Shown here: in pieces, positions 15,686 to 24,781 of the stretch
How the letters are laid out: the number at the start of each line of letters is the position of its first letter
How positions within the stretch are numbered: position 1 is the first letter of the stretch
Source: Phycisphaerales bacterium UBA7800
GTDB lineage: Bacteria; Planctomycetota; Phycisphaerae; Phycisphaerales; Phycisphaeraceae
Length of the DNA stretch: 64,000 nucleotides
Assembly: GCA_002480565.1 (NCBI GenBank)
Contig: DLCK01000087.1
Span: 15,001 to 79,000 of the forward strand
Direction of reading: 5' to 3'
The notes under the pieces: generated by a model
Databases searched by the model: none
The model's input: only the letters and a program-made list of their open reading frames with translations
Told to the model about the DNA's origin: nothing
Translations under genes and position numbers: made by a program

Positions 15686-16399
15686 ATGTCAAAGTCACAG
15701 GATTTTTTGTCGAGAGTCGCAAACGGCAAGAGGAAAAGTCACTCATCTCCCTTGGTCAAATTAGATATATCTGGTCTATGTGATTGGGCTGATGGGATGA
15801 GCGGATATTTGTCAAACTTCAAACACGGCTATCAAGAACAGCAGGAGTGTATTGACCAGCTTGGTATGCAGGTGACTGATCTTGCAACCAACCTCAGCAG
15901 GTTAGATACCAAACTCATGGCGCATTTTGCAAACCTATCTGCGCGTCAGGATCGGCAGGAGCAAAATGTTGACGCTCAGCAAAAGTATATTCAGAAGAAT
16001 GATGACAGGCTGGAGAAGTTCTCAGAAAGCTACCTTCAAGGCACATTCTTAAGACCGATTGCCCGTGATATCGTTCATATCATCAAAGCACTTCACGATT
16101 GGCTGGAAGACAGCAGCGCGATTGAGTTACTTGAAAACCTGCTGCTTGAATTGCTGGCAGCGTTTCAAATCGATCTCATTCAGCCTGCACCTGGTGATCC
16201 CTTCAATCCAACAACCATGAAACCCAAGACCAGCGTACGCACGACGCATGGTGCAAACCTTCAGGTCAAACGTCTCGTGCTCTGTGGTGCGATCTACAAA
16301 GGCACAGTCTTGTGCTTTGCTGAAGTTGACCTGATGCAACCCACTGAAGAATCAAAAACGTCTAAACCCCAGAATTTAAATTGTGAAATGCTGGGGTAA
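15686..16399 (+). CDS. GrpE-like nucleotide exchange factor
   Basis: A 237-residue protein. Residues 40-120 are a long coiled coil (QEQQECIDQLGMQVTDLATN through VDAQQKYIQKNDDRLEKF). Residues 120-150 form a helical neck, and 155-220 match the GrpE beta head: FQIDLIQPAPGDPFNP resembles the GrpE phrase before its strands, followed by VLCGAIYKGTVLCFAEVDLM like the closing GrpE strands. GrpE releases ADP from Hsp70. The gene stands 36 bases before an Hsp70 homologue, which strongly supports the call. Overall similarity to housekeeping GrpE is low, so it is a divergent, element-borne member. RBS GAGAGGAC precedes the ATG. Confidence 0.75.
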   Translation: MSKSQDFLSRVANGKRKSHSSPLVKLDISGLCDWADGMSGYLSNFKHGYQEQQECIDQLGMQVTDLATNLSRLDTKLMAHFANLSARQDRQEQNVDAQQKYIQKNDDRLEKFSESYLQGTFLRPIARDIVHIIKALHDWLEDSSAIELLENLLLELLAAFQIDLIQPAPGDPFNPTTMKPKTSVRTTHGANLQVKRLVLCGAIYKGTVLCFAEVDLMQPTEESKTSKPQNLNCEMLG

Positions 16400-16435
16400 T
16401 TCCATTTCTTTAATTCCGTTGTAGGAGCATCCAAA

Positions 16436-17971
16436 ATGCTAACTGGAGAACAAGTACGTAGTCAGTCACTTATGAGTATTGACTATGGCACGCATGCAAC
16501 CAAAATTGCTTTTATTGGCAAGTCTGGCAGAGCACAACCCGTCACCCATGATGACGGTCGAACCAGCATCCCCACGGCAATCTATTTTGATTCGAAAGGT
16601 AAATACTATGTTGGTGCTGAAGCTTTGAACATGGGGGTGCTTGACCCTCAGAACCTCATCCAAAACGCCAAGAGATTAATGGGTAGTGATAAGATTCTTT
16701 ATGCTGACAATAATGGCAAGGAATGGCATGCCCATGAAATCGCCCAGATTTGTATGGAACTTGCCAAAGCCGCAACAGAGAAAGAGACAGGCCTGATCCA
16801 TCGTTATGCTGTCGTGTCAGTGCCTGCAAACTATACAGACAAGCAGAAAGAAGACACTATCAAAGCTGCCAAGCAGGCTGGTTTTGAAGAAGTGGATTTA
16901 ATCCATGAACCAACCGCTGCCATGTTTGCATATTGTGCAAACACCGAACGCACTGTGCCTGATGGTATTCGCCTGGTCTGTGACGTGGGCGGGGGCACAA
17001 CCGACGTTTCGCAGGTAACAAAAAGTGGTAATCGCTTTGAAGTTATCGCAACCAACGGTGTGTCCAAGCTTGGCGGCATGGATTTTACGAAAGTGATCGT
17101 TGATGAGGTCATTACCCGGTTTGAGTCAAAGACGGGGCAAAAAATCTCACATGAAAGTCATCCAGAAGTGTATGCCGATCTTTGGCGACGCGCGGAGGAA
17201 AGCAAGTTTCGGCTAAACCGCTCTGAGTCGGTCAAAATCCCAGTGGTCACGGATGACCATAAGGAGCTGGTGGCCTTCTCGCAGGATGATATGCGTCACG
17301 TATGTGCGACATTGCTTGAGCAGATCATCGCATGCCTCAAAAAGACGCTCGATGACGCACAAATCTCCCTGGATGACGTAATCGAGCTGATTCCCATTGG
17401 TGGCGGCTCACAGCTTTTCTGTGTCCTCGAAGCTTTGGAAAAATTTTACGGCAAGCCCTTGGCCAAGGGGGATGCCCTGCACTGCGTCTCACTGGGCGCT
17501 GCCCTGAAAGGCTGGGAATCCAAGGGCCATGTGCAGGTGGATGAAGGAACCATTCTGCCGTCGCGTGGGTTGCTGCTAAGAGATGTAACAGCCCATGCCC
17601 TTGGTCTTCGCGCTTTGAATGCTCAAGGCAAAGAGGTTTTTACCACGGTTCTGGCCAAGTCGGTTCCTATGCCCTCCAAGATCACCAAGGAGTTCATGCT
17701 CAGCGAGGAAGGTGTAACCGATGCCGTGGTTGAAATCCTCCAGGGCGAAAAAGGCCAGGATGTGGACACCTGCCTGTCTCTTGGCAGCTTTGAACTGACG
17801 GGTCTTGAGCCACGCTACGGCGAACCCCACCGCATCATGGTCGAATTCAATATCGACACCAACGGCCTTCTGACCGCTACTGCCTTTGATCCCATCGGCG
17901 GGCAGTCCGCTGATCTTCAACTTCACTACAACAAGTCTGGTCAACCCTCTCTGGAAGGAGAAAACGAATGA
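16436..17971 (+). CDS. Hsp70/DnaK-like chaperone lacking the lid domain
   Basis: A 511-residue protein with a complete actin-like ATPase domain: phosphate-1 loop SIDYGTHATK (14-23), NAKRLMG with the catalytic Lys (K79), phosphate-2 DVGGGTTD (183-190) and adenosine motif IPIGGGSQ (319-326). The linker-like LLLRDVTAHALGL precedes a beta substrate-binding domain with FELTGLEPRYGEPHRIMVEF and FNIDTNGLLTATAFDPIGG. It stops where the alpha-helical lid of DnaK would begin, so it is about 120 residues shorter than DnaK. The phosphate-1 loop also departs from DLGTT. AGGAG lies 9 bases before the ATG. It sits between a GrpE-like gene and a VWA gene, with an ATGA overlap to the latter, forming one operon. 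Confidence 0.93.
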   Translation: MLTGEQVRSQSLMSIDYGTHATKIAFIGKSGRAQPVTHDDGRTSIPTAIYFDSKGKYYVGAEALNMGVLDPQNLIQNAKRLMGSDKILYADNNGKEWHAHEIAQICMELAKAATEKETGLIHRYAVVSVPANYTDKQKEDTIKAAKQAGFEEVDLIHEPTAAMFAYCANTERTVPDGIRLVCDVGGGTTDVSQVTKSGNRFEVIATNGVSKLGGMDFTKVIVDEVITRFESKTGQKISHESHPEVYADLWRRAEESKFRLNRSESVKIPVVTDDHKELVAFSQDDMRHVCATLLEQIIACLKKTLDDAQISLDDVIELIPIGGGSQLFCVLEALEKFYGKPLAKGDALHCVSLGAALKGWESKGHVQVDEGTILPSRGLLLRDVTAHALGLRALNAQGKEVFTTVLAKSVPMPSKITKEFMLSEEGVTDAVVEILQGEKGQDVDTCLSLGSFELTGLEPRYGEPHRIMVEFNIDTNGLLTATAFDPIGGQSADLQLHYNKSGQPSLEGENE

Positions 17972-18609
17972 AAACCTCCGATACCCCCAATGCAGTTTTG
18001 AGCCTCTGTGTGATAGACTGCTCTGGCTCTATGATCGAAAATGACTATCCCCCCACAAGGCTGGAGGCTGCCAAATCCGCCTGTCTGGAACTCGTGCAGG
18101 TCACTGCAAAACAGCGCCCGAACGATCTGGTCGGCATCATCGGCTTTGACAGTGACGCAGATTTGGTTGTTCCCTTGACACCTGTCACGAACACCCACGC
18201 GTTTCACGCAGGCATCCAGCCGCTGCAACCGGGCTACACCACCGATTTTGCCAATGCCCTGGAATTGGCTTCACAGGTCTTTGCTGCCCAACCTAATAGT
18301 GCACAACCCCGAAGTAATTTTCTCAGGCGACAGCAGCCAAAGCATAACCGGCGCATCATCTTTTTGTCTGATGGACACCACAACGGCAGGGGGACTCCAC
18401 TTTCTGCCGTCAGCATGCTTAAAAGCAGTGGCATCGTCATCGAATGTCTTGGTATCGGTGGCACACCGCAGGACGTGGATGAACGGCTCATGAAGCTTAT
18501 CGCCTCAACAGGCCCTAACGGCAAACCCATGTATCGCTTCATCAATGACCGCAAGGCCCTCTTACAGGAGTTCCGCAAGAAGGCCTTGCTCAAGGTCATT
18601 GACGATTAG
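17968..18609 (+). CDS. VWA-domain protein with intact MIDAS
   Basis: A 213-residue single von Willebrand A domain. The metal site is complete: DCSGS (D17, S19, S21), a Thr in GYTTDF near 91, and the Asp in FLSDGHHNG (D135). Such domains bind partner proteins through a divalent metal. It is coupled to the Hsp70-like gene by an ATGA overlap, so the two are probably made in step and may interact. No signal peptide; cytoplasmic. It resembles the VWA components of TerY-type and MoxR-VWA conflict or chaperone clusters, but the GrpE/Hsp70 pairing is different. Confidence 0.9.
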   Translation: MKTSDTPNAVLSLCVIDCSGSMIENDYPPTRLEAAKSACLELVQVTAKQRPNDLVGIIGFDSDADLVVPLTPVTNTHAFHAGIQPLQPGYTTDFANALELASQVFAAQPNSAQPRSNFLRRQQPKHNRRIIFLSDGHHNGRGTPLSAVSMLKSSGIVIECLGIGGTPQDVDERLMKLIASTGPNGKPMYRFINDRKALLQEFRKKALLKVIDD

Positions 18610-19109
18610 GCCTCAAGATCATCCGGGCGAAGAATACCCGGATATGCCAGTGGCTTTAAGCCTCGCGCTATCAGGTGACGGTTGGTTTTACGGATCAGCA
18701 TGACCAGTGAAACCCGCCGTCCATCCAGGTAGTACAGACCGTGGCGTTTGGTAACACGATTGCCCAGGATCGCGTGGATGGTCTTAATCACATGGGACGG
18801 CCCATGACCTTCCAGCGGCTCTTGCATCATCGCGTCAAACGCCCGGTCTTGCGAGGCTTTTTGCTCTTCATTCATTCTTGTCCAGGGGAAAATGCGTTCT
18901 CCTGCATCATCCTCTTCGTCATTGGCAGGCCTGAAATCAGATTCCGTAACCTGACCATCCGTGGCATCAGCAATCCGTTGCATGATGATCCGACATGGCC
19001 TGCGTGTGCCTTGAATATATCGGTGAATGGTGGTGCGTGAGGTCTTCACGCGACGGGCAAACATCGCCGGTGAAACACCTGAAATCATGAGATATGTTGC
19101 TAACTTCAT
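18606..19109 (-). CDS. Cro/C1-type regulator with C-terminal extension
   Basis: A 167-residue protein. Residues 1-55 (SGVSPAMFARRVKTSRTTIHRYIQGTRRP) form an XRE-type HTH. Residues 60-110 are acidic and probably flexible. Residues 110-165 form a small basic domain (HAILGNRVTKRHGLYYLDGRRV, SLVMLIRKTNRHLIARGL), possibly DNA-binding or oligomerising. It is convergent with the VWA gene and the two stops overlap. Likely a regulator of element genes. Confidence 0.75.
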   Translation of the reverse strand: MKLATYLMISGVSPAMFARRVKTSRTTIHRYIQGTRRPCRIIMQRIADATDGQVTESDFRPANDEEDDAGERIFPWTRMNEEQKASQDRAFDAMMQEPLEGHGPSHVIKTIHAILGNRVTKRHGLYYLDGRRVSLVMLIRKTNRHLIARGLKPLAYPGILRPDDLEA

Positions 19110-19327
19110 GTAAGCGTTTATGGAACATGCACGCTTACGTTTATATATCTGTCACCACGTCCATACAGGTGTCTGGCACAGATGAACTGATCTGACTTAT
19201 TCCGCCGTTTTGATGTAATAATTTTACCCTGCAAAATCTGGTTCACTTCGAACACTTAGAACAATGGAGTGTGTCAATCAGTCGTAATCATGCAGCTTCA
19301 CCATCGTGTAAATAAGGGAGCAACGCC

Positions 19328-19540
19328 ATGCCCAGCAATCAACAGTCAGCCTTGCAAGACCAATCTCCGTACATTTCCCCCAACGAACTCCAACACCGCT
19401 GGCAGTGTTCGCGCACCAGTGTTGACCGCATCGCCCGTCGTGCCGGTCTCAGCCGCGTCTGCCTGGGCAAAGGCCGCAACGGCATCGTCCGCTACATCCG
19501 AAAGGAAGTGGAGGAGTTTGAGCAAAAGCGGGTTTTCTAA
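19328..19540 (+). CDS. Small AlpA/excisionase-like HTH protein
   Basis: A 70-residue protein starting at ATG 19328 behind AAGGGAG. Residues 15-65 (YISPNELQHRWQCSRTSVDRIARRAGLSRVCLGKGRNGIVRYIRKEVEEF) have the helix-turn-helix-wing-helix order of the HTH_17 group. Candidate excisionase for the integrase 4 kb downstream, or a regulator of the element. An overlapping 91-codon frame in another phase is a shadow. Confidence 0.7.
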   Translation: MPSNQQSALQDQSPYISPNELQHRWQCSRTSVDRIARRAGLSRVCLGKGRNGIVRYIRKEVEEFEQKRVF

Positions 19541-19849
19541 TTGATCTATTCGTTGAAGATGATTTTTTGGAGAAAAACTGTAAGTTTCTGTGTTGAAAAA
19601 AGATATGGTGCGTTATACAATAGGGTTTTATCAAATAGGCGATATGTTCATTTTTGCAATATCTAGCTCTTTTATGTGAACTAGCATTTGGTATTGTAGT
19701 GTGAGTCGAAGTCGTCCTTGTTTATAAGAACCATTGATTTTATTTACCTGATTTATCGACTGGGGGATTAGGCTTTGCAAATTACACCAAAACGTTGTAA
19801 TCATTCAATTGCAAGTTGATTATTTGTAGATAAATAGCAAGAGTTCAAA
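19541..19849. other. AT-rich promoter region of the ABC-3C operon
   Basis: 309 bases without a gene. The composition shifts sharply to AT here, marking the left boundary of the cargo. ATTACA (19781-19786) and TGTAAT (19796-19801) form an inverted repeat with a 9-base centre. TTGCAA (19775-19780) with TGTAAT at a 15-base spacing is a weak promoter candidate at the same place, so the repeat may be an operator. Confidence 0.4.
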
Positions 19850-21073
19850 ATGGTCTCAAAAAAAACACAAAGCGAAAAAATTTCAAGCGAAAAAAAATCT
19901 ATTGGTTTTGACTTTCAATATTATTTTTTTTTGTGGAAGTTATTGTCCTTAAAAGAAGGTGAGTCAGTAGGGCTTGAAGTTAAAGATGATGTGCATACTG
20001 AGTTGGATAATGATTTTCACATATATTACCAAGTTAAGCATACTACACAGAAAAATGCCGACGGAAGTCCAATAAACCTAAGAAACTCAGATGTTGATTT
20101 GTGGAAGACACTTTCAAATTGGAGCAAAATCATATCCGATCAGAATGATGGGAGAATGTGTGTAGATTCTCAACTTAAATTTTTAACAAAAACCTGCTTC
20201 GTTATATTCTCAAACAAGTCGAAAAGTGACACAGTTGAAATACTGAATTGTATTAATCAGCATCGACTTTCTCCTGATTTTTGCGACAAAATTAAAGAAT
20301 GCCTGAAAACAACAATTGAGGGAATTACGGATACTATATTGCAAGGTTATATAAATGATATTCTTGATTTAGATGATGAGGTGCTTTCTTGTTTTTTTAA
20401 GAATGTATCTTTTGATTTGTCAGAAACTGATATTATTGACAAATGTAAAAGTGCTATTATCTCTGACAAGGTTGAAAAGAGACGGGTCGATGAAGTTTTT
20501 TCCAGTATAGATTCTGCAATAAGACTGGATAATTTTATAAGAATAAATACGGGTGATAAAATTCAAATATCTTTTGACGAGTTTTACAAAAATTTTAGGA
20601 GATATTATGAGTTGTCAAGGTCGCAAGTGTTACCAATTCATATTCTGCCTGGCGACATGCCTGATTGTTTGGAGTCTCAGGTATTTGTCAAACAGCTAAT
20701 CGAAATCGGGGATGTCAATTTTTCTGAAACTGATATTGAAATTATTGCCGATTACACTAGGCATAAATTGAAACTTGAAAACAATATTTCGAAATGGATT
20801 CAAGACGGGGATGCTACAAATGAAGAGGTTAAGCAACTCAGGGAGGATGCGTTCGTTAGGTGGCAAAATAAACATAGAAGTGAATTTAGGAATATAGGTG
20901 CGGATAATGATTGCAATAAATCTGGGCAAAACGTTTTGGATGCTATTAGAGAAATAGATCTAGTGATACAAGGGCAGGAATTAGGCATAGGAATGAGCAA
21001 TGGAATGTTTTACCTATTGTCGGATGTGCCAGAAATTGGCTGGCGTGCAGATTGGGAGAAATATAAACAGTGA
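19850..21073 (+). CDS. ABC-three-component (ABC-3C) system effector with PD-(D/E)XK-like N-terminus
   Basis: A 407-residue protein, first gene of a three-gene coupled operon. The N-terminal 65 residues hold GFDFQYYFFLWKLL followed by VGLEVKDDVH and YYQVKHT, which fits the E-(x)n-DD-(x)n-QxK pattern (E43, D46/D47, Q61, K63) of Cap4/DUF4297-type restriction-like nucleases. The remaining 340 residues are helical and probably the ABC-3C C-terminal partner domain. The nuclease reading is inferred from this motif; the system call comes mainly from the next two genes. Strong AT bias (TTT, ATA, AAA codons) marks recent transfer. Confidence 0.7.
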   Translation: MVSKKTQSEKISSEKKSIGFDFQYYFFLWKLLSLKEGESVGLEVKDDVHTELDNDFHIYYQVKHTTQKNADGSPINLRNSDVDLWKTLSNWSKIISDQNDGRMCVDSQLKFLTKTCFVIFSNKSKSDTVEILNCINQHRLSPDFCDKIKECLKTTIEGITDTILQGYINDILDLDDEVLSCFFKNVSFDLSETDIIDKCKSAIISDKVEKRRVDEVFSSIDSAIRLDNFIRINTGDKIQISFDEFYKNFRRYYELSRSQVLPIHILPGDMPDCLESQVFVKQLIEIGDVNFSETDIEIIADYTRHKLKLENNISKWIQDGDATNEEVKQLREDAFVRWQNKHRSEFRNIGADNDCNKSGQNVLDAIREIDLVIQGQELGIGMSNGMFYLLSDVPEIGWRADWEKYKQ

Positions 21074-21528
21074 GTGTGTGCTTAACTACATCTGGCTTGT
21101 TCAATAATTTAGGCATGTGCGCCGTTTCTATAGGTTCTGTTGTTGGGCGCGATGTGAAAATTGAGTTGTCAAAAATTTTTTTAATTTACCCGTTAATATC
21201 TCATAGTGGCTTGTTGTCATACCTTTCTAGAAAAAATATTTATATACGGTCAGTTGAAGAGTTGATTGCTCTTAAAATGCCATTTTTATCTAATTTTAAC
21301 CAACGTTATGAGGATTCTCTTCTTTTGACTGTTAATTCTCTCCAGCTTTTGTCTGATATGGGATATTTAACTATTGTTGATGGTCTTGTTAGCTCTAATA
21401 CTAAAATGACATATGATATATCAATGGGGAAACGGGCGAAGAAAATATTTGATGCTTCTGAGAATATTTTAAAAATATTGGAAGCAGACTCTAGTAGTCT
21501 GTACTTGAATTTGAGGGTTAAGCTGTGA
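21070..21528 (+). CDS. ABC-3C system middle component
   Basis: A 152-residue protein with a GTG start overlapping the previous stop (GTGA). Size, position and content (FLIYPLISHSGLLSYLSRKN, then a winged-helix-like LLTVNSLQLLSDMGYLTIVDG block) fit the middle component of three-component ABC systems, thought to bridge the ATPase and the effector. It ends in another GTGA overlap with the ATPase gene. Confidence 0.7.
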   Translation: MSVCLTTSGLFNNLGMCAVSIGSVVGRDVKIELSKIFLIYPLISHSGLLSYLSRKNIYIRSVEELIALKMPFLSNFNQRYEDSLLLTVNSLQLLSDMGYLTIVDGLVSSNTKMTYDISMGKRAKKIFDASENILKILEADSSSLYLNLRVKL

Positions 21529-23372
21529 ATATGCATATAGAAAAATTGGTTCTGTGGCTGAATAACGGGATGAGAAGAGAAGTTGAATTCTTACCCAATA
21601 AGGTGAATGTCATCACTGGTCGCAGCAGTACAGGCAAAACTGAAATAATGCATATTATAGATTATTGCTTGTTTTCAAGTTCCGTCAAGATATCTGAGGA
21701 TGTTTTGAATGAAAATGTTGATTGGTATGGAATTGTAGTGTTTTTTAATTCAAAAAAATACACAATTGCTAGAAAATCATTGTTTCGAGCCAAGTGCTCT
21801 GATCAATATTATTTTTCATCGCAAGGCGAGATTCCCCAGCATCCACATGCAAATATTTCTGAAAACGCAGCAAAATCACTGATTGAGCCAGAATTTGGAA
21901 TAGACAGCGATGTTGTTATGCCTTTTGGAGGGAGCAATTTGTCTGCAAAGTCAAAAATATCTTTAAGATATTTTTTAATGTTCAACACAATATCAGGCAA
22001 TATTATAGAGAGTGATCAAGGAGTCTTTTTTGATAAACAGCAGATAAAACGGTACCGTGAAGCACTGCCACGTATTTTTGATTTGGCAATAGGTATTGAA
22101 AATGTTGAAAACGTATTGAAGAAAGAGATTGCGTCTGAGTTAGATGCAAAAATAGCAAGACTTGAGAAGAAACTGAAGGCGGTTTCTACGAAATCTGATT
22201 TGTTCCAAAAGGAGCAATCTGGACTTATTAAAAAAGCAAAAGAATTATCACTTGTTGATCCTGGACTAAATCTAACAGATTCTATGGATGTAATAAGGTC
22301 TTTGGTAGATGATGATCATGTGAACGCGCCAGAAGGTGGATGGCAGAGCAACGATGAAAGAGAATACTTTTCTGTACAGAGGAAAATCCAGAATCTAAAA
22401 CGATTTTTAGGAGAGTCCGAAACGTACAGGAAAAATATGACTCAGATTCTTGATAGTTTATTACCTATAAAATATTTGCAAGATAATTTTTCGGAAATAG
22501 TCAAGACAAAATCATTATCTTCTTTATTAAATTCTTTGAAATTGCAATTGGAATCAATAAAAAAGGATATTACGTCCCAAAATCCAATAGTAGTGCAAGT
22601 CAAAGGAGAAATTAAGAAGTTGGATGATAAGAGAAAAGTATTGGAAAATGAACTTTTGTCTACTCCTAGTAAAATAAAAAGCTTCGGAAGCATGAAAGAG
22701 AAGTATATTTTTCTTGGTGAAATTAAGGCTAAAATGGATTTGTATCGCAAAGATGGTAATGAAATGCTTGAGCAGATGCATGAAGAAATTGACCGTCTAA
22801 AGGTAAAACGGGAAGGAGTTATGGTTGCTGACTATAAGGATCAGCGTCAGGTAGTCATTGGATTAATCGAAGAGGAGGTGAGAGGATATATAAAACAAGT
22901 CTCTAATGTTTTGGAAAATTATTCTAAGCATTTGCCGGTATTTGACTATAAAAATAAAATTTTGTCACTTCGAAAACCAAAAAGCGCTGTAATAGAGCAT
23001 ATAGGGAGTAGCTCAAATCATATGTTTTTGCATCTATTCTTTTCATTATCAATGCATGAGGTTGCTTTTATTAATCATTCGCCATTTGTTGCGCCTTTTT
23101 TAATAATTGACCAGCCTAGTAGGCCATATTATGGTCAAAGTAAAAATAGTGATGGCAAAGAAACGTTTAAGCATGATTCAGATAGATATAAAATTGAACA
23201 TGCTTTTAAGCTTTTAGACACTTATGTTCAGAATAGAGTTGGAAATGGTGGCACTTTTCAGATGATCGTATTTGAGCATGTTCCAAAGGATATATTTGAG
23301 AGAAACCCTAATGTGCATTTGGTTGAGGAATTTGTCCAAGGAAATAAATTGATACCAGATCACATGCTTTGA
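21525..23372 (+). CDS. ABC-3C system ATPase (DUF3732-type, SMC/Rad50-like)
   Basis: A 615-residue ATPase with a GTG start at 21525 overlapping the previous stop. Walker A GRSSTGKT is at 32-39 in NVITGRSSTGKTEIMHIIDY. Residues 190-470 are a long coiled coil, and the C-terminal half-site has Walker B FLIIDQPSRPYY, the signature ending of DUF3732 ATPases. Such ATPases are thought to sense foreign DNA or protein complexes and license the effector. The gene is as AT-rich as its two partners. Its 3' end overlaps the convergent integrase gene by 13 bases. Confidence 0.88.
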   Translation: MNMHIEKLVLWLNNGMRREVEFLPNKVNVITGRSSTGKTEIMHIIDYCLFSSSVKISEDVLNENVDWYGIVVFFNSKKYTIARKSLFRAKCSDQYYFSSQGEIPQHPHANISENAAKSLIEPEFGIDSDVVMPFGGSNLSAKSKISLRYFLMFNTISGNIIESDQGVFFDKQQIKRYREALPRIFDLAIGIENVENVLKKEIASELDAKIARLEKKLKAVSTKSDLFQKEQSGLIKKAKELSLVDPGLNLTDSMDVIRSLVDDDHVNAPEGGWQSNDEREYFSVQRKIQNLKRFLGESETYRKNMTQILDSLLPIKYLQDNFSEIVKTKSLSSLLNSLKLQLESIKKDITSQNPIVVQVKGEIKKLDDKRKVLENELLSTPSKIKSFGSMKEKYIFLGEIKAKMDLYRKDGNEMLEQMHEEIDRLKVKREGVMVADYKDQRQVVIGLIEEEVRGYIKQVSNVLENYSKHLPVFDYKNKILSLRKPKSAVIEHIGSSSNHMFLHLFFSLSMHEVAFINHSPFVAPFLIIDQPSRPYYGQSKNSDGKETFKHDSDRYKIEHAFKLLDTYVQNRVGNGGTFQMIVFEHVPKDIFERNPNVHLVEEFVQGNKLIPDHML

Positions 23373-24553
23373 GAAATATTTATTTTTTCAAACTCCACCT
23401 CATCCGCCATTGCCTCAGGCACCAGGGCGGCGTAGTGGCGGCGGCAGATTTCAGGGGAATTTCCCATCAATTGGCTGATTTTGTAAAGGCTGACGCCATT
23501 CTGAGCCAGTTGTGAGCCAAAGGTGTGGCGGAAGTCCAGGGATGACCAGGACAGGCCTGCATCACGGTTGGCGGCTCTCAAATCCGCCGAGAAATTATCT
23601 TCATCCCAACGGGTTCCCTGTGGGGATGGGAAATACCAGCATGCATCCGAATCATCCGGGCCATCGGCGGGGCGTGGGGTGTAGCGGTCAAGGTATTGGC
23701 GTAACTGGGAACTGATGGGGATGGCCCGGACGCTCCCACGGGTTTTGCCATGCCATGTCTCGCCCTGATACGCCTTGGCACGGATGCGGATGATGCCAAA
23801 ACGCCCTGCCCTCAAATCCACATCGTCGGTTGTCAGCCATAGCAGTTCCGCACGTCTCAACCCCGCATAGATCAGCATGGCCACCATTGTTTGCAATTGG
23901 GGCTTGAACCGCAGGGAGTGAAGCTGTTCCTCAACCTGCGGCAAGGTGAGATAACGAATGGCTCCCGGGCGTTCACGGTAGCGCTCAACCTTGGCGACCG
24001 GATTCTTGTCACCGGGCATGTTGATGCCTTTCTGGGTCATGGCCCAGTTGAACAGGCGGCAGAGAATTTCCCGATAGCGATTGGCTGTCTTGGGGGCAAG
24101 GCCACGCTGCTGCACCTGGGTAGCAATGAACATGGCGACATCAGCGGTGGTGATCTGCTCGAATGTGTTGGCTTCGATCACCACGCGCCGCTTGCGTTTG
24201 TCCACGGGAATGATGACCGGCTTCTTGCGCGATCCGCTCGATGGTGTGCGGGGATTGCGTTTGAGTTGATCGCAGATGGGGCCGAACGCGTCTCGCAAGT
24301 AGTACACGTCAGTCTGAGCACTCTTGGCCGTTTTGTGGGCACGGATGTGATCGACGTAGGCACCGACGACTTCAGCAATCGGTGTCTGTGTGACGGTTAC
24401 GATGTCATCGCCACGGAACTGGGCTGACTCGAACTGGCGGAGCTTTTCCTTGGCGACCTGGTAAGGAATATCACCAAGGCTGATACGCCTTTGTTGTTTG
24501 CCAACGTAATACTGAATCTGGTAGCGGTTGCCGCGCTTTTTGAGACTTGCCAT
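23360..24553 (-). CDS. Tyrosine recombinase / integrase beside tRNA-fMet
   Basis: A 397-residue integrase with an N-terminal arm-binding region (MASLKKRGNRYQIQYYVGKQ), a core-binding domain (about 60-190) and a catalytic domain. Catalytic residues are the Arg in YAGLRRAELLWL, the Lys in WHGKTRGSVRAIPI, the Arg and His in LDFRHTFG (Asp in place of the usual first His), and the Tyr in CRRHYAALVPE. It lies 154 bases from the 3' end of an initiator tRNA gene, a common arrangement for an integrase at one end of its element. GC-rich codons contrast with the ABC-3C cargo that abuts it. Confidence 0.93.
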   Translation of the reverse strand: MASLKKRGNRYQIQYYVGKQQRRISLGDIPYQVAKEKLRQFESAQFRGDDIVTVTQTPIAEVVGAYVDHIRAHKTAKSAQTDVYYLRDAFGPICDQLKRNPRTPSSGSRKKPVIIPVDKRKRRVVIEANTFEQITTADVAMFIATQVQQRGLAPKTANRYREILCRLFNWAMTQKGINMPGDKNPVAKVERYRERPGAIRYLTLPQVEEQLHSLRFKPQLQTMVAMLIYAGLRRAELLWLTTDDVDLRAGRFGIIRIRAKAYQGETWHGKTRGSVRAIPISSQLRQYLDRYTPRPADGPDDSDACWYFPSPQGTRWDEDNFSADLRAANRDAGLSWSSLDFRHTFGSQLAQNGVSLYKISQLMGNSPEICRRHYAALVPEAMADEVEFEKINISQSM

Positions 24554-24620
24554 CCGAACACCTCACATCACTGCTAAGTTAGTGCTTCGGCGTGTCCGGT
24601 TTTTTCATGTTGGCCAATTC

Positions 24621-24644
24621 TTAGGGTACAGTTTAGGGTACAGT
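24621..24644. repeat. Tandem 12-base direct repeat upstream of the integrase
   Basis: TTAGGGTACAGT occurs twice in immediate succession. Location between the integrase start and the tRNA gene suggests integrase arm-binding sites or an autoregulatory operator. Confidence 0.65.
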
Positions 24645-24660
24645 TGGCCGTTTTTGGCAT

Positions 24661-24697
24661 AAAAAAACAGGACTCGCAATTGCTGCAAGTCCTGTTT
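24661..24697 (-). terminator. Rho-independent terminator of tRNA-fMet
   Basis: On the minus strand, AAACAGGACT pairs perfectly with AGTCCTGTTT, and a run of T follows. It begins 10 bases after the tRNA 3' end and would insulate the integrase gene from tRNA transcription. Confidence 0.85.
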
Positions 24698-24707
24698 AAT
24701 CAAGTAA

Positions 24708-24781
<74 letters not shown>

